Positions 24,771 to 33,691 of a DNA stretch of 64,000 nt are shown in pieces (positions within the stretch are counted from its first letter, which is position 1; every line of letters begins with the position of its first letter). The stretch lies in NCBI RefSeq assembly GCF_023015865.1, contig NZ_JALKBC010000010.1, forward strand, positions 124,001-188,000, given 5' to 3'. Position numbers and translations under genes: made by a program. This stretch comes from Arenibacter sp. F26102 (GTDB taxonomy: Bacteria > Bacteroidota > Bacteroidia > Flavobacteriales > Flavobacteriaceae). Under the pieces are notes generated by a model. It did no database searches. It had not been told where the DNA came from and saw only the letters and a program-made list of their open reading frames with translations.

Positions 24771-25318
24771 GCGGGATTCAGATTGATTTGGACATTTTCG
24801 TTGTCCAAATCCTTCAAATGGTCATTTATTTTAAATTGGGACGATTCAAAAAGACTGCTTCTTGACATTGCCTGTTTTTTTCTTTGAATGCTACGGGTAA
24901 ATCTGCGTACTCCTTGCTCATCCTCAATAATAAGTCCGGGTACCGGAGTACTTCGTCCCTCGGCATCTTTGGCTACCATTGTGAAATAGGAGGAATTGCA
25001 ATGTTTCTTTTTACCTGTGGTAATATTTTCGGATTCTACCCGGACACCAATGACCATGGATGTTCGTCCCGTATAATTAATGGAGGCCTTTAAGGTGATC
25101 AATTCCCCAACTTCAATAGGGTTCAAAAAATCGACCTTGTTCACAGAAGCCGTAACACAATATTTTCTGGAATGCTTTGAAGCGCAGGCAAAAGCTATTT
25201 GGTCCATTAAATTTAATATATGGCCGCCGTGTACCTTACCTCCAAAATTGGAATGTGAGGGTAGCATTAATTCGGTTATGGATAATCTGGATTGTTTGGC
25301 TGTTTTAAATTTGTCCAT
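24767..25318 (-). CDS. Acyl-CoA thioesterase, hot-dog fold
   Basis: 183 residues. The N-terminal MLPSHSNFGGKVHGGHILNL with MDQIAFACASKHS carries the conserved Asn/Gly and the Asp of YciA/ACOT-type hot-dog thioesterases. VNKVDFLNPIEVGELITLKA fits the central beta strands. It would hydrolyse acyl-CoA to free acid in the cytoplasm; chain length preference is unknown. The stop overlaps that of pgl (convergent). The small membrane-protein gene lies 5 bp upstream on the same strand. Confidence 0.9.
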   Translation of the reverse strand: MDKFKTAKQSRLSITELMLPSHSNFGGKVHGGHILNLMDQIAFACASKHSRKYCVTASVNKVDFLNPIEVGELITLKASINYTGRTSMVIGVRVESENITTGKKKHCNSSYFTMVAKDAEGRSTPVPGLIIEDEQGVRRFTRSIQRKKQAMSRSSLFESSQFKINDHLKDLDNENVQINLNPA

Positions 25319-25323
25319 CGTTT

Positions 25324-25680
25324 CTAATTTAAGTGTGGAGAGTTTTCCTTTTCAACGGCAGTGATAAAATATTTGGTATCACCTAACCAAAAAAAGGTGC
25401 GGTAACGTTCTATATAGGTGACTTTTACATAAGATCCCTGATATTCCTTTAACTTGGCTATAACATCGTCCTTTAAGACGGAAAAGGAAAATATCTGTGC
25501 ACCGGATATTCCTTGACTTATCTCACCTTCCCATGTTTTTATAAGTATTCCTTTATGACTTATTTTTATAAGTTCCCCTGAGCGGATACCTTCGCTATAG
25601 GGGACAAAATATACAAATAAAAAATAGGCGGTCATAATTAGGACCAGGCCAAGTAGGGTTAATCCGAGTATTTTTTTCAT
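25324..25680 (-). CDS. Small membrane-anchored protein, unrecognised
   Basis: 118 residues. One N-terminal membrane segment (ILGLTLLGLVLIMTAYFLFV), then a small beta-rich domain (GELIKISHKGILIKTWEGEI, YVKVTYIERYRTFFWLGDTK) ending in YFITAVEKE. I recall homologues in Flavobacteria labelled 6-phosphogluconate dehydrogenase in databases; nothing in this sequence supports that enzyme, and the real gnd is at 20900-22312. It sits between rmuC and the thioesterase gene with gaps of 18 and 5 bp, so the three are likely one transcript. Confidence 0.75.
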   Translation of the reverse strand: MKKILGLTLLGLVLIMTAYFLFVYFVPYSEGIRSGELIKISHKGILIKTWEGEISQGISGAQIFSFSVLKDDVIAKLKEYQGSYVKVTYIERYRTFFWLGDTKYFITAVEKENSPHLN

Positions 25681-25698
25681 ACTATTCGTTTAAGTTAT

Positions 25699-27048
25699 CT
25701 ATAGTAAGGTCAAAGGTTCTTCATTCTCCTCATCATCATCCTGAGCTCTTTTAAGTATGGTTTCGGGAATGGACTTTTTCGCCTTGGCACCCATTTTCTT
25801 TAATTTCTCTATGCTAGTGATTATATTTCCCCTGCCATCAACCAATTTGTTCATGGCTCCTTTGTATTCGGACTTTGCCTCGTCCATCTTTTTGCCCACT
25901 TTCATTAAGTCCCCGACAAAGCCCTCAAATTTATCGTATAATGCGCCGGCCTGCCTTGCAATTTCAATGGCATTTCGTTGTTGTTTTTCATTGTTCCACA
26001 TAGTGTCTATGGTACGTAAGGTAGCCAGCAGGGTGGAAGGGGTTACGATAATTATATTCTGTTCAAATGCCTTGTTGTACAGAGAGTTGTCATTGTTTAT
26101 TGCAATTGCAAATGCAGGTTCTATTGGTACGAACATGAGCACAAAGTCTGGACTCTCCATTTCATAAAGGTCTTCATATTTTTTGGCGGAAAGCTGGTCT
26201 ACATGCCTTCTTAAAGAATTAATATGGTCTTTAAGAAATTTTTCCTTTAACTCATCCTCTGCATTCACGTATCTTTCGTAATCCGTAAGGGAAACCTTGG
26301 AATCCACGATCATCTTTTTTCCATCCGGCAAATGGATGATCACATCGGGCAAAACACGGCTGCCATCCTCTAAGGTAAAACTTTGCTGCACCGTATATTC
26401 CCGATCTTTTTCCAAGCCCGACTTCTCAAGCACACGTTCCAATACCAGTTCCCCCCAATTCCCTTGCATTTTACTATCGCCTTTTAGGGCCTTGGTCAGG
26501 TTTTCGGCTTCCTGCGTTATTTTTAGATTTTGCGTCTGTAAATTGGCCAATTGTTCCTTAAGGGCGGAATGCATACCCACACTTTCTTTCTGACTGTCGT
26601 CTACCTTTTTTTCAAAAAGAATTATTTTTTCTTGTAATGGGGTCAATATATTTTTAATGTTCTCCCTGTTCTGTTCTGTAAATTTGGTACTTTTTTCGTC
26701 TAAAATTTTATTAGCCAAATTTTCGAACTCCTTGGTAAATTTTTCTTGTAGTTTTTCTACTTCCCCCTTTTGCTCCCGATTCTTTAGATCCAAATTTTCC
26801 ATTTCTGCCTGATATCGGACTATTCTATTGCCCAATTGTTCTTTTTCAGATTGCAATTGGGTTTTGTGCTCTTCGGCATCAATAAGCCGCTGTTCCAAAG
26901 TGGTGAGGTTCGTTCTCAATTGCTGTTCGCGTTCCATAAGGGCACTTTGACTGGATTTTGTTTTTAGATTTTGGATGTAATTCCCTAAGAAATAGCCGAC
27001 TGACAAACCAACTAGGACAAGGATTACATATACAAGCAATTCATTCAT
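25699..27048 (-). CDS. rmuC: RmuC-family DNA recombination protein
   Basis: 449 residues from the ATG at 27046-27048 (MNELLVYVILVLVGLSVGYF). A longer frame to 27183 exists but adds a non-homologous extension and buries the N-terminal membrane anchor. A long coiled coil (about 30-190) is followed by the RmuC domain: GNWGELVLERVLEKSGLEKD, DGKKMIVDSKVSLTDYERYV and the FVPIEPAFAIAI block, in the PD-(D/E)xK nuclease-like fold. RmuC limits inverted-repeat rearrangements in E. coli. A near-consensus TATCTTTA box (27069-27076, minus strand) lies about 20 bp upstream of the chosen start and supports it. Confidence 0.92.
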   Translation of the reverse strand: MNELLVYVILVLVGLSVGYFLGNYIQNLKTKSSQSALMEREQQLRTNLTTLEQRLIDAEEHKTQLQSEKEQLGNRIVRYQAEMENLDLKNREQKGEVEKLQEKFTKEFENLANKILDEKSTKFTEQNRENIKNILTPLQEKIILFEKKVDDSQKESVGMHSALKEQLANLQTQNLKITQEAENLTKALKGDSKMQGNWGELVLERVLEKSGLEKDREYTVQQSFTLEDGSRVLPDVIIHLPDGKKMIVDSKVSLTDYERYVNAEDELKEKFLKDHINSLRRHVDQLSAKKYEDLYEMESPDFVLMFVPIEPAFAIAINNDNSLYNKAFEQNIIIVTPSTLLATLRTIDTMWNNEKQQRNAIEIARQAGALYDKFEGFVGDLMKVGKKMDEAKSEYKGAMNKLVDGRGNIITSIEKLKKMGAKAKKSIPETILKRAQDDDEENEEPLTLL

Positions 27049-27112
27049 GTAATTAAGGTTCTTTGCAGTAAAGATAGTGGATTGTGTTAAAAAAAAGTGG
27101 GATTGATTTTCA

Positions 27113-27907
27113 TTACTTATTAACTCTAAAAGAACCCGTTTGGGAATCGAAAGTAATGGTGTTCGAAGGGAACAAATTTTCAAAACTTTTCTTTTCTATC
27201 AATTCACATGGCGATCCAAATGTGCTCCGGTTGCTTTCCAATATTAAAATTTTATCGCACAACTGAATCGCAATTTCAATTTCGTGGGTGGTAAAAAGAA
27301 TCGTCTTATTGGTTTTGTGGGCAATGGATTTTAGTAATTTCAAAATCTGCACCTTATGGTATAGATCCAAATGTGTAGTTGGTTCGTCCAGTAATATTAG
27401 TTGGGTGTCCTGTGCCAAGGCCCTGGCGATCATAACGCGCTGTAATTGGCCATCGCTTAGTTCATAGCATTTTTTAGACTTTAACTCCTCAATCTGAAGC
27501 ATCTCCATTGCTAGGGAAATCTTTTCCTTATCTTCTTGGGTAAGGGTTCCTATCCAATTGGTATATGGCTGCCGCCCTAAACTGATCAGTTCCAGCACCG
27601 TTAAATTTTTGGAGGCGATGGGTTCTGTTAGTACTACACTAATTTCTGATGCCAGCTCCTGGATGGAGTGATGTTCCAAGGGAATATTGTTGAGGGTTAT
27701 GTTGCCGGATAATTTTGGCTGCACGTTACCAAGTGTACGTAATAATGTAGATTTTCCAACCCCATTAATACCTACTATGGCGGCTACTTCCCCCTTAAAC
27801 AAGGAGAAATTAATATCCTGGGCAATGCAGGTCTGTTGCTTTTTGGTAGCATAACCTATACTTAGGTTTTCTATTGTTAGGGCGATATGAGGCGTGCTAG
27901 TTTCTAT
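27113..27907 (-). CDS. btuD: Cobalamin-type ABC transporter ATP-binding protein, start codon uncertain
   Basis: Walker A GINGVGKSTLL, signature LSDGQLQRVMIARALAQ, Walker B LILLDEPTTHLDL and H-loop TTHEIEIA are intact: a FecE/BtuD-type ATPase. The only standard start in frame, TTG at 27800-27802, would remove the first beta strands. The open frame continues upstream as ETSTPHIALTIENLSIGYAT, plainly family sequence, and reaches a stop at 27929-27931 without ATG, GTG or TTG. I set the start provisionally at ATA 27905-27907, one base from ATG, giving 264 residues, the normal length. It lies 100 bp downstream of btuC. It is either an ATA start, a point mutation or a sequence error. Confidence 0.8.
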   Translation of the reverse strand: METSTPHIALTIENLSIGYATKKQQTCIAQDINFSLFKGEVAAIVGINGVGKSTLLRTLGNVQPKLSGNITLNNIPLEHHSIQELASEISVVLTEPIASKNLTVLELISLGRQPYTNWIGTLTQEDKEKISLAMEMLQIEELKSKKCYELSDGQLQRVMIARALAQDTQLILLDEPTTHLDLYHKVQILKLLKSIAHKTNKTILFTTHEIEIAIQLCDKILILESNRSTFGSPCELIEKKSFENLFPSNTITFDSQTGSFRVNK

Positions 27908-28007
27908 TTTAAGATGATTTAGTGGTAGCTAAGTTATTGGTTTTTGCGTTTTTGTTGATTGTTTTAACCAGGTATTCGATTGTTGTTGTCTTAATTTTTG
28001 GTATTAA

Positions 28008-29039
28008 TCAGAAGATCATTTTTCTTTTCCGTATTAGCAACCAAATTACAACCGGCGCTCCAATGATGGAGGTTATGGCGTTGATGGGCAAAACATTGGC
28101 CGAATTTGGCATTTGGGCAATGGTATCGCAAATTAACATTAAAATGGCACCATAAATTAATACGGCGGGAACTAAAACTTTATGATCGGTGGTATTAAAA
28201 ATTTGTCGCGTTAAATGGGGTACGGCCAAGCCTATAAAGGCAATTGGTCCGGCGAAAGCGGTTACCCCACCAGCCAATAACCCAGTAGCGATTATTATGG
28301 TATACCTGGATCGCTTCATGTTTACGCCCAAACTCTTGGCGTAACTTTCCCCCAATAGCAGTGCGTTTAACGATTTTATAGAAAAAATACTCATTATGAT
28401 TCCAATCGCTATTATGGTCAATAACAAGAGTAATTGGTTCCAAGATAAATTACCTATACTACCAAAAGACCAATAGATATATTGCTGTAGTTTTTCGGCC
28501 GTGGAGAAATACGATAGCACACTTACCACCGCAGTGGTAATGCTACCGAACATAAGCCCTATGATAAGCAGGGCCATAGTATCCTTTACCTTGGATGCAA
28601 CTACCATAACGGCCAATAGTACTAGGAAACTGCCGATACTTGCTGCCAAGGCCAGGGAAATATCATTTACCATGGTAAAGGCAAAAAATCCAGAGAAAAT
28701 GGAAGATCCCAAAATCAATAGGGCGGCCCCTAAACTTGCGCCAGAGCTGATGCCTAGGACAAAAGGCCCTGCCAATGGATTTCTGAACAAGGTCTGCATT
28801 AATAAGCCGCTCAATGCCAATCCACTACCTACAAGTATGGCGGTAAAAGCCTTGGGAATCCTATAGTTCCATATGATGTAGCTCCATGAATCCACTTCTG
28901 TAGATTTGCCCATTACCGCATTCAGTGTTTCCTCTAAGGGAATGGAGACTGAGCCTAAGCTGATATTCACCAGAAAGCAAACCGTTAATACCAGTAACAG
29001 AAGTAAAAAATAGGCCCTATATGTTATTGATTTCTGCAC
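28008..29039 (-). CDS. btuC: ABC transporter permease, FecCD/BtuC type
   Basis: 343 residues, about ten membrane segments. The family motifs are present: SLGSVSIPLEET in the N-terminal region, WNYRIPKAFTAILVGSGLAL, GLLMQTLFRNPLAGPFVLGI with SSGASLGAALL, and the cytoplasmic coupling loop GPIAFIGLAVPHLTRQIF. Such permeases carry corrinoids, hemin or ferric siderophores. The B12 riboswitch, btuB and BtuG-like gene next door argue for cobalamin. The gene starts one base after the btuF stop, which implies coupled translation. Confidence 0.9.
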   Translation of the reverse strand: MQKSITYRAYFLLLLLVLTVCFLVNISLGSVSIPLEETLNAVMGKSTEVDSWSYIIWNYRIPKAFTAILVGSGLALSGLLMQTLFRNPLAGPFVLGISSGASLGAALLILGSSIFSGFFAFTMVNDISLALAASIGSFLVLLAVMVVASKVKDTMALLIIGLMFGSITTAVVSVLSYFSTAEKLQQYIYWSFGSIGNLSWNQLLLLLTIIAIGIIMSIFSIKSLNALLLGESYAKSLGVNMKRSRYTIIIATGLLAGGVTAFAGPIAFIGLAVPHLTRQIFNTTDHKVLVPAVLIYGAILMLICDTIAQMPNSANVLPINAITSIIGAPVVIWLLIRKRKMIF

Positions 29040-30185
29040 TTAGTCCAAGGGTTTAAAAAAGGTGGGCGTATAATGGGGCAGCAGTTCTGGGTGAAAGATA
29101 TAGATAAGATCTTTTAGGACCAAATCCGGTCTGTTGGGGGCCAGCTCAAAATAAAGTAACCCTCCTGTTTCTCCTTTGGAGTTGGCATAAGTATACACCT
29201 TATTGTTTCTGAAAGCCGCAAATTGGGCATAATGTCGGTTGGCCTCTTTTAATTCCGAATAATCGCCAAATTGTGATGGAGAGACCCAAAAATCTGCATC
29301 CTTTGCCCGTTCAATAACACTTTCCAAACTAAGGGAAAGACTTCCATTGGAGGCATTGTTGTTCCACAGATAATCTGCATTGGCATCTTCTATAAACCTG
29401 GATGCCCAGCTCTTACCGCCTGGCAAGTACCAGATATCTTTATAAAGAGCTCCACTTAGTACAGTAGGCCTGGTTTTTGCTTTTTTAGCAAGGATCTTTG
29501 CACTATTATAGCTGTCTTCAATGGCGTGGAATATGCTGTCTGCCTTTTTTTCCTTTTGAAAAAATGGTGCGAAAAATTTTATCCATTCGGCTTTGCCCAA
29601 AGGTGTCTCTTCGGTCCAATCTCCATTATAAACAACCGGAATATTGGACCTTTGGATGGTCTCATAGGCCTTATTTTTATTATTAATGCTAAATCCAACA
29701 ACGACTTCGGGATTTATGGCGATGACCATTTCTGAATTTAAAGCCTCGTTATTGCCCAGATCTTTAACCATTCCTTCGTTTATCCTTTTTCTTGTCTGGG
29801 GAGACGAAACGTATTCCGTATCTGGAAATCCTATCAATTTATCAGCTTCTCCCAAAGCTTCCAATGCAGGTATATGGGTGGTGGAGGTAACTACCATTTT
29901 TTCAACTGGAATACCTATTATGGCGTTATAGGCATCCTTGTCCAAGGTAATGCTGGCCAATTTTTCTTTGGGCACTAAAGCGTATGTAAAAGTAGCTTCC
30001 GATCCAGGCCAAGGAGAAGATACCTTTATTATCGTTATATCTGAGGAGGTGCTTTCAATAGTAAAACCCTGGGCATAGTCTATTTTGGTGCTTTGTGACA
30101 AGGCGCTAGGGGAAATAGGAGTTTTTTTAGGCTGTTTGCAAGACCAAAAGGATATAAATAGTAAAAAAAGGAATTTTTTGTTCAA
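29040..30185 (-). CDS. btuF: ABC transporter substrate-binding lipoprotein, BtuF-like
   Basis: 381 residues from the TTG at 30183-30185, which yields a clean lipoprotein signal MNKKFLFLLFISFWSC. The longer frame to TTG 30239 would run through the promoter described next and bury the signal, so the shorter start is preferred. The body is a periplasmic helical-backbone metal-receptor fold (VVTSTTHIPALEALGEADKL, NPEVVVGFS, VLSGALYKDIWYLPGGKSWA). It should hand cobalamin to BtuC. Database names may say iron or cobalamin carrier; the context favours cobalamin. Confidence 0.88.
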   Translation of the reverse strand: MNKKFLFLLFISFWSCKQPKKTPISPSALSQSTKIDYAQGFTIESTSSDITIIKVSSPWPGSEATFTYALVPKEKLASITLDKDAYNAIIGIPVEKMVVTSTTHIPALEALGEADKLIGFPDTEYVSSPQTRKRINEGMVKDLGNNEALNSEMVIAINPEVVVGFSINNKNKAYETIQRSNIPVVYNGDWTEETPLGKAEWIKFFAPFFQKEKKADSIFHAIEDSYNSAKILAKKAKTRPTVLSGALYKDIWYLPGGKSWASRFIEDANADYLWNNNASNGSLSLSLESVIERAKDADFWVSPSQFGDYSELKEANRHYAQFAAFRNNKVYTYANSKGETGGLLYFELAPNRPDLVLKDLIYIFHPELLPHYTPTFFKPLD

Positions 30186-30211
30186 GAGCTTTATGGTTTT
30201 ATTAAAGTGTT

Positions 30212-30240
30212 CAAAAGTAGTATTAATTTCTTGAATCAAA
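30212..30240 (-). promoter_or_regulatory. Promoter of the btuF-btuC-btuD operon
   Basis: On the minus strand TTTG (30237-30240) is followed after 17 bp by TACTTTTG (30212-30219), matching the Flavobacterium TTG-N17-23-TAnnTTTG consensus. The expected start point near 30207 leaves a leader of about 20 nt to the TTG start at 30185. Confidence 0.65.
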
Positions 30241-30311
30241 ATTTATCGAAGCCTAACAAAGGTCATAAATTATTGTAGGGATACTATTTATTTTTGGGCA
30301 AATCCAAACTT

Positions 30312-30446
30312 ATGAGAGGAGATTCCAATACATTAATTTATATCGTTGCCGCTATCATAGTCTTGCATTTTATTGTTGGTTTTCTTTGGTTGGCCTATAA
30401 ACTAAATAGAAAAAAGGACAGTGATACTTCCGAAAAAAAGTATTAG
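30312..30446 (+). CDS. 44-residue single-pass membrane protein, unrecognised
   Basis: ATG at 30312 to TAG at 30444-30446. One membrane segment (TLIYIVAAIIVLHFIVGFLW) is followed by a Lys/Arg/Asp-rich cytoplasmic tail (LNRKKDSDTSEKKY), obeying the positive-inside rule. It lies between the divergent btuF promoter and the cobalamin riboswitch, so it is not itself under the riboswitch unless transcription starts upstream. A small accessory subunit of the transporter is a guess. Confidence 0.5.
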   Translation: MRGDSNTLIYIVAAIIVLHFIVGFLWLAYKLNRKKDSDTSEKKY

Positions 30447-30474
30447 TTTCGCTGCGAATTTTGGTTTTTATTCT

Positions 30475-30655
30475 CTTAGTGTAAGAGGATAGGATTAAAA
30501 GGGAATTCGGTGAGATTCCGAAACTGTTCCCGCAACTGTGAGCTTAGTCCGTGTAAAATGGATGGCTATCATTTCTTCTAATACCACTGCCCTATATTTG
30601 AGGGTGGGAAGGTAAATGATAGTACGCAAGTCAGGAGACCTGCCATATTCATCAC
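30475..30655 (+). promoter_or_regulatory. Cobalamin (adenosylcobalamin-type) riboswitch
   Basis: The core elements are present in order: AAAAGGGAATTCGGTGAGAT with TCCGAA (30497-30522), the conserved CCCGCAACTGTGAGC (30529-30543), CCACTGCC (30584-30591), GGTGGGAAGG (30603-30612), and the B12 box GTCAGGAGACCTGCC (30630-30644). It ends about 40 bp before the btuB ATG, consistent with control of translation initiation, the usual mode in Bacteroidota. Outer boundaries are approximate because P1 was not folded by computation. Confidence 0.95.
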
Positions 30656-30694
30656 TAAATAGAATAGATCTTCGGGCAAAGGGTCTTCTTGAAT

Positions 30695-32539
30695 ATGGAA
30701 AAAAAGAAAATATTTTTATTTTTATTGGGACTTTTGGCCATTGCGCAGGTTTTTGGGCAAAGGGACGGCCTTATTGTTTTGGATGAGGTAGTTTTGAGTG
30801 ATGCCAAACTTTTGCATTTCTCCAAGGGCACGAAAATAAGGGTTCTCAATGATTCCATCCAACAAAAAGGCGGGGCTTCCTTAACTGATTTACTGCGGTA
30901 TAATTCCAGTATTTATTTTAAGGAAAATGGTTATGGAATGGTATCCTCTGCTTCTTTTCGAGGAACCAACGCCCAACAGACTGCGGTAGTTTGGAACGGG
31001 ATAAACATAAATTCACAACTTACAGGCCAAACAGATTTTAATACTTTGATTCCTGGAAATTACGACAATGTAGTAATCAGGAGTGGGGGAGGTAGTGTGC
31101 AATATGGAAGTGGGGCCGTAGGGGGAGCCATTTTGTTGAACGATGATTTTAAGTTCAATGAAAGCTGGAAAAACAATTTTATCACAAGTTACGGAAGTTA
31201 TAATACCAGTAAATTGGCCTTTAACACTTCACTGGGAAAAGAAAAAATATCGTTTCATTTTGGTATTAATCACCTTGCATCGGAAAACGATTATAAATAT
31301 TTGGGAACGGATAGGAGAAATGAGAATGGAGCTTATGACCACATGAATTTAAATGCCAACGTTGGCTTTATTTTGTCCGAAACCCAAATATTAAAAGTGT
31401 ACCACAATACCTTTATTGGAGATAGGGATTTTTCCGGGACATTGACGGCTCCCGCTGATGAAAATTATAAGGATATAAACCATAGGTCCCTGGTGGAGCT
31501 CGGAAGCTTTAATGAACGAAAGGTAGCCAGATTAAAGGTGGGGCATTTGTACGAACGTTATCGTTATTTTCCCAATAAGCAAAGAGAGGAGTTTAGTTTT
31601 GGGCAAGCCAATACCTTTCTTGCCAACTACGATTATAAATATCAATTAAACAAGATTACCTTAAATGGAATAATCGATTTTTCTTCGATTAGGGCCAAAG
31701 GGACCTCTATAGAAAACGCCGATAGAAATTTTATGGCAGGTACTTTTATGTTTTCACATGAACTTTCCGACAGATTAAATTATGGAGTAAACCTTAGAAA
31801 GGAAGCAGTCAGTGATTTTGATAGTCCTTTTCTTTTTTCGTTGAACAGTAGTTATGAAGTAGCCAAAAACTACACTTTAGATATTAGTGCGTCTAAAAAC
31901 CATAGAGTTCCGACCTTTAATGACCTTTATTGGAAAGGAGCCGGGGCCAGTGGTAATTTGGAGGTCATGCCCGAAAGCTCTTGGCAGTTGGAATTAGGCC
32001 AATCCCTAAAAGGAAATAATTATGCCTTGTCGGCAAATGTATACACCATTACAACCGATAATTTGATCCAGTGGCGACCCAATGATCAGGGCATTTGGAT
32101 GGCAATGAATGTTCAGGATGTTTCCCAATACGGATTTGAACTCGGTTTTGATTGGAAAAAGAAATGGGAGAATCAAAATGTGGCTTGGGAAAGTGAATAT
32201 AGCTATACCAGATCAACAGATAACACCACCAATAATCAATTGCTATATGTCCCTGAGCATTTGATAAGGTCAAATTTGGCCTATCAATATAAGAAGCTTG
32301 TGGCCTTTTATCAACACCTTTATAACGGTTCGGTTTACACCACTACAGATAACAGTGATAGTTTGGCAGGTTATGTAGTAGCCAATATGGGGTTGGATTA
32401 TCATTTTCCGAAAATAGCCAAGATCAACTTTATTTTTGGTCTAAAAGTGAACAACATATTTAATAAAAATTATCAGAACGTGGCATACCGACCTATGCCC
32501 AATAGAAATTTTCAACTACAATTAATTACTAAATTTTAA
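30695..32539 (+). CDS. btuB: TonB-dependent cobalamin receptor, BtuB-like
   Basis: 614 residues from ATG 30695; the TTG at 30689 adds only two residues. Signal peptide (FLFLLGLLAIAQVFGQ), plug domain with LTDLLRYNSSIYFKENGYGM, SSASFRGTNAQQTAVVWNGI and SGGGSVQYGSGAVGGAILL, then a 22-stranded type barrel ending in PMPNRNFQLQLITKF with the C-terminal Phe. It imports cobalamin across the outer membrane. The upstream cobalamin riboswitch fixes the substrate with confidence. A BtuG-like lipoprotein follows 14 bp downstream. Confidence 0.93.
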   Translation: MEKKKIFLFLLGLLAIAQVFGQRDGLIVLDEVVLSDAKLLHFSKGTKIRVLNDSIQQKGGASLTDLLRYNSSIYFKENGYGMVSSASFRGTNAQQTAVVWNGININSQLTGQTDFNTLIPGNYDNVVIRSGGGSVQYGSGAVGGAILLNDDFKFNESWKNNFITSYGSYNTSKLAFNTSLGKEKISFHFGINHLASENDYKYLGTDRRNENGAYDHMNLNANVGFILSETQILKVYHNTFIGDRDFSGTLTAPADENYKDINHRSLVELGSFNERKVARLKVGHLYERYRYFPNKQREEFSFGQANTFLANYDYKYQLNKITLNGIIDFSSIRAKGTSIENADRNFMAGTFMFSHELSDRLNYGVNLRKEAVSDFDSPFLFSLNSSYEVAKNYTLDISASKNHRVPTFNDLYWKGAGASGNLEVMPESSWQLELGQSLKGNNYALSANVYTITTDNLIQWRPNDQGIWMAMNVQDVSQYGFELGFDWKKKWENQNVAWESEYSYTRSTDNTTNNQLLYVPEHLIRSNLAYQYKKLVAFYQHLYNGSVYTTTDNSDSLAGYVVANMGLDYHFPKIAKINFIFGLKVNNIFNKNYQNVAYRPMPNRNFQLQLITKF

Positions 32540-32553
32540 ATCAGCTTAAACAA

Positions 32554-33609
32554 ATGAAGATTAGAAATGTATTTTTATCCCTATTGATTATCGGCCTTTC
32601 ATGGTCATGTACCAATGATGATGACGAGAATGAAGAACCTTTGGGTGATTACGAAAATGGAATATTGGTTTCCAACGAAGGTCCCTTTAGCAATGGCTCG
32701 GGAACAGTCTCTTTTATTTCGGACGATCTATCGGTGGTAGAGAATGGAATTTTTAAAAAGACGAATGATGAAGACCTTGGCAACATTGTACAGTCAATCG
32801 GCTTCACGGATGACGAAGCCTTTGTTATAGCCAATGTATCCAATAAGATAAATGTTGTAAACAGGTATACATTTGAAAAAATAGCTAGTATTACGGAAGG
32901 ACTAAACAATCCGAGGTATTTTATAGCGGCAAACGGTAAGGGCTATGTCACCAATTGGGGAGACACCGCAGATGATTCGGATGATTTTGTTGCGATAATA
33001 AATCTGCAAAATTATACCGTAGAGGGAACCATATCCGTAGTATTGGGACCTGAAGCCATTTTGGCAAAGGACAATACGGTTTATGTAGCCCATCAAGGAG
33101 CTTGGGGACAAAATAATAAGGTTTCGGTTATCAATACCACTTCCAATGAGGTGGAAAAAACGCTTACAGTAGGGGATGTGCCCAATTCTATGCAATTGGA
33201 TGGTTCTGGAAACCTTTGGGTATTAGCATCTGGAAAACCATCGTACACCGACGATGAAACCGCTGGAGTACTTTCCAAGATCAACACGGCCACTAATGTA
33301 GTGGATACCAATTTCCAATTTGAAACTACCCAGCATCCGGGGGGATTAAACTTAGACGGAGGAGAATTATATTATAAATTAGGTGATAAGGTATATAAAC
33401 AAAATATGTCCGCCACTAGCTTAAATCTGGATGTAGCATTGGAAGGCGTCAGTTTTTATACTATGGTGGTAGACCAGGGAAGGTTATACGGTACTGATGC
33501 CGGCGATTATGCAAGTAATGGAACACTTACCGTTTATGACCTAAATACTAAATTGGCAATAGAAACCTTAACAGTGGGAATTATTCCTGGTGGGATTTAC
33601 TTCAATTAG
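32554..33609 (+). CDS. Surface beta-propeller lipoprotein, BtuG-like (DUF5074/YncE type)
   Basis: 351 residues with a lipoprotein signal (LLIIGLSWSC, Cys19) followed by an acidic run TNDDDENEEP, the lipoprotein export signal type that sends proteins to the cell surface in Bacteroidota. Repeats such as GILVSNEGPFSNGSGTVSFI, KINVVNRYTFEKIASI, NKVSVINTTSNEVEKTLTVG and GTLTVYDLNTKLAIETLTVG form a propeller. In Bacteroides thetaiotaomicron the DUF5074-type propeller BtuG binds B12 at the surface and pairs with BtuB. Adjacent position here strongly suggests the same job, but residue-level agreement was not checked. Confidence 0.8.
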   Translation: MKIRNVFLSLLIIGLSWSCTNDDDENEEPLGDYENGILVSNEGPFSNGSGTVSFISDDLSVVENGIFKKTNDEDLGNIVQSIGFTDDEAFVIANVSNKINVVNRYTFEKIASITEGLNNPRYFIAANGKGYVTNWGDTADDSDDFVAIINLQNYTVEGTISVVLGPEAILAKDNTVYVAHQGAWGQNNKVSVINTTSNEVEKTLTVGDVPNSMQLDGSGNLWVLASGKPSYTDDETAGVLSKINTATNVVDTNFQFETTQHPGGLNLDGGELYYKLGDKVYKQNMSATSLNLDVALEGVSFYTMVVDQGRLYGTDAGDYASNGTLTVYDLNTKLAIETLTVGIIPGGIYFN

Positions 33610-33691
33610 GTATTATATCTTTGAACTAGGCCACTTGATCGGTATTAAGAATAAAAAAAAGCCTAGGTAATTGCAACCTATAAAAACTGTT

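Noticed and set aside
25324-25680. Labelling the 118-residue protein as 6-phosphogluconate dehydrogenase
   Set aside because: No nucleotide-binding or catalytic motif; the true gnd is at 20900-22312.
27053-27183. N-terminal extension of RmuC upstream of 27048
   Set aside because: It would bury the membrane anchor and read through the putative promoter box at 27069-27076.
30186-30239. Longer btuF start at TTG 30239
   Set aside because: The frame crosses the full promoter match at 30212-30240, and the shorter TTG start gives a proper lipoprotein signal.
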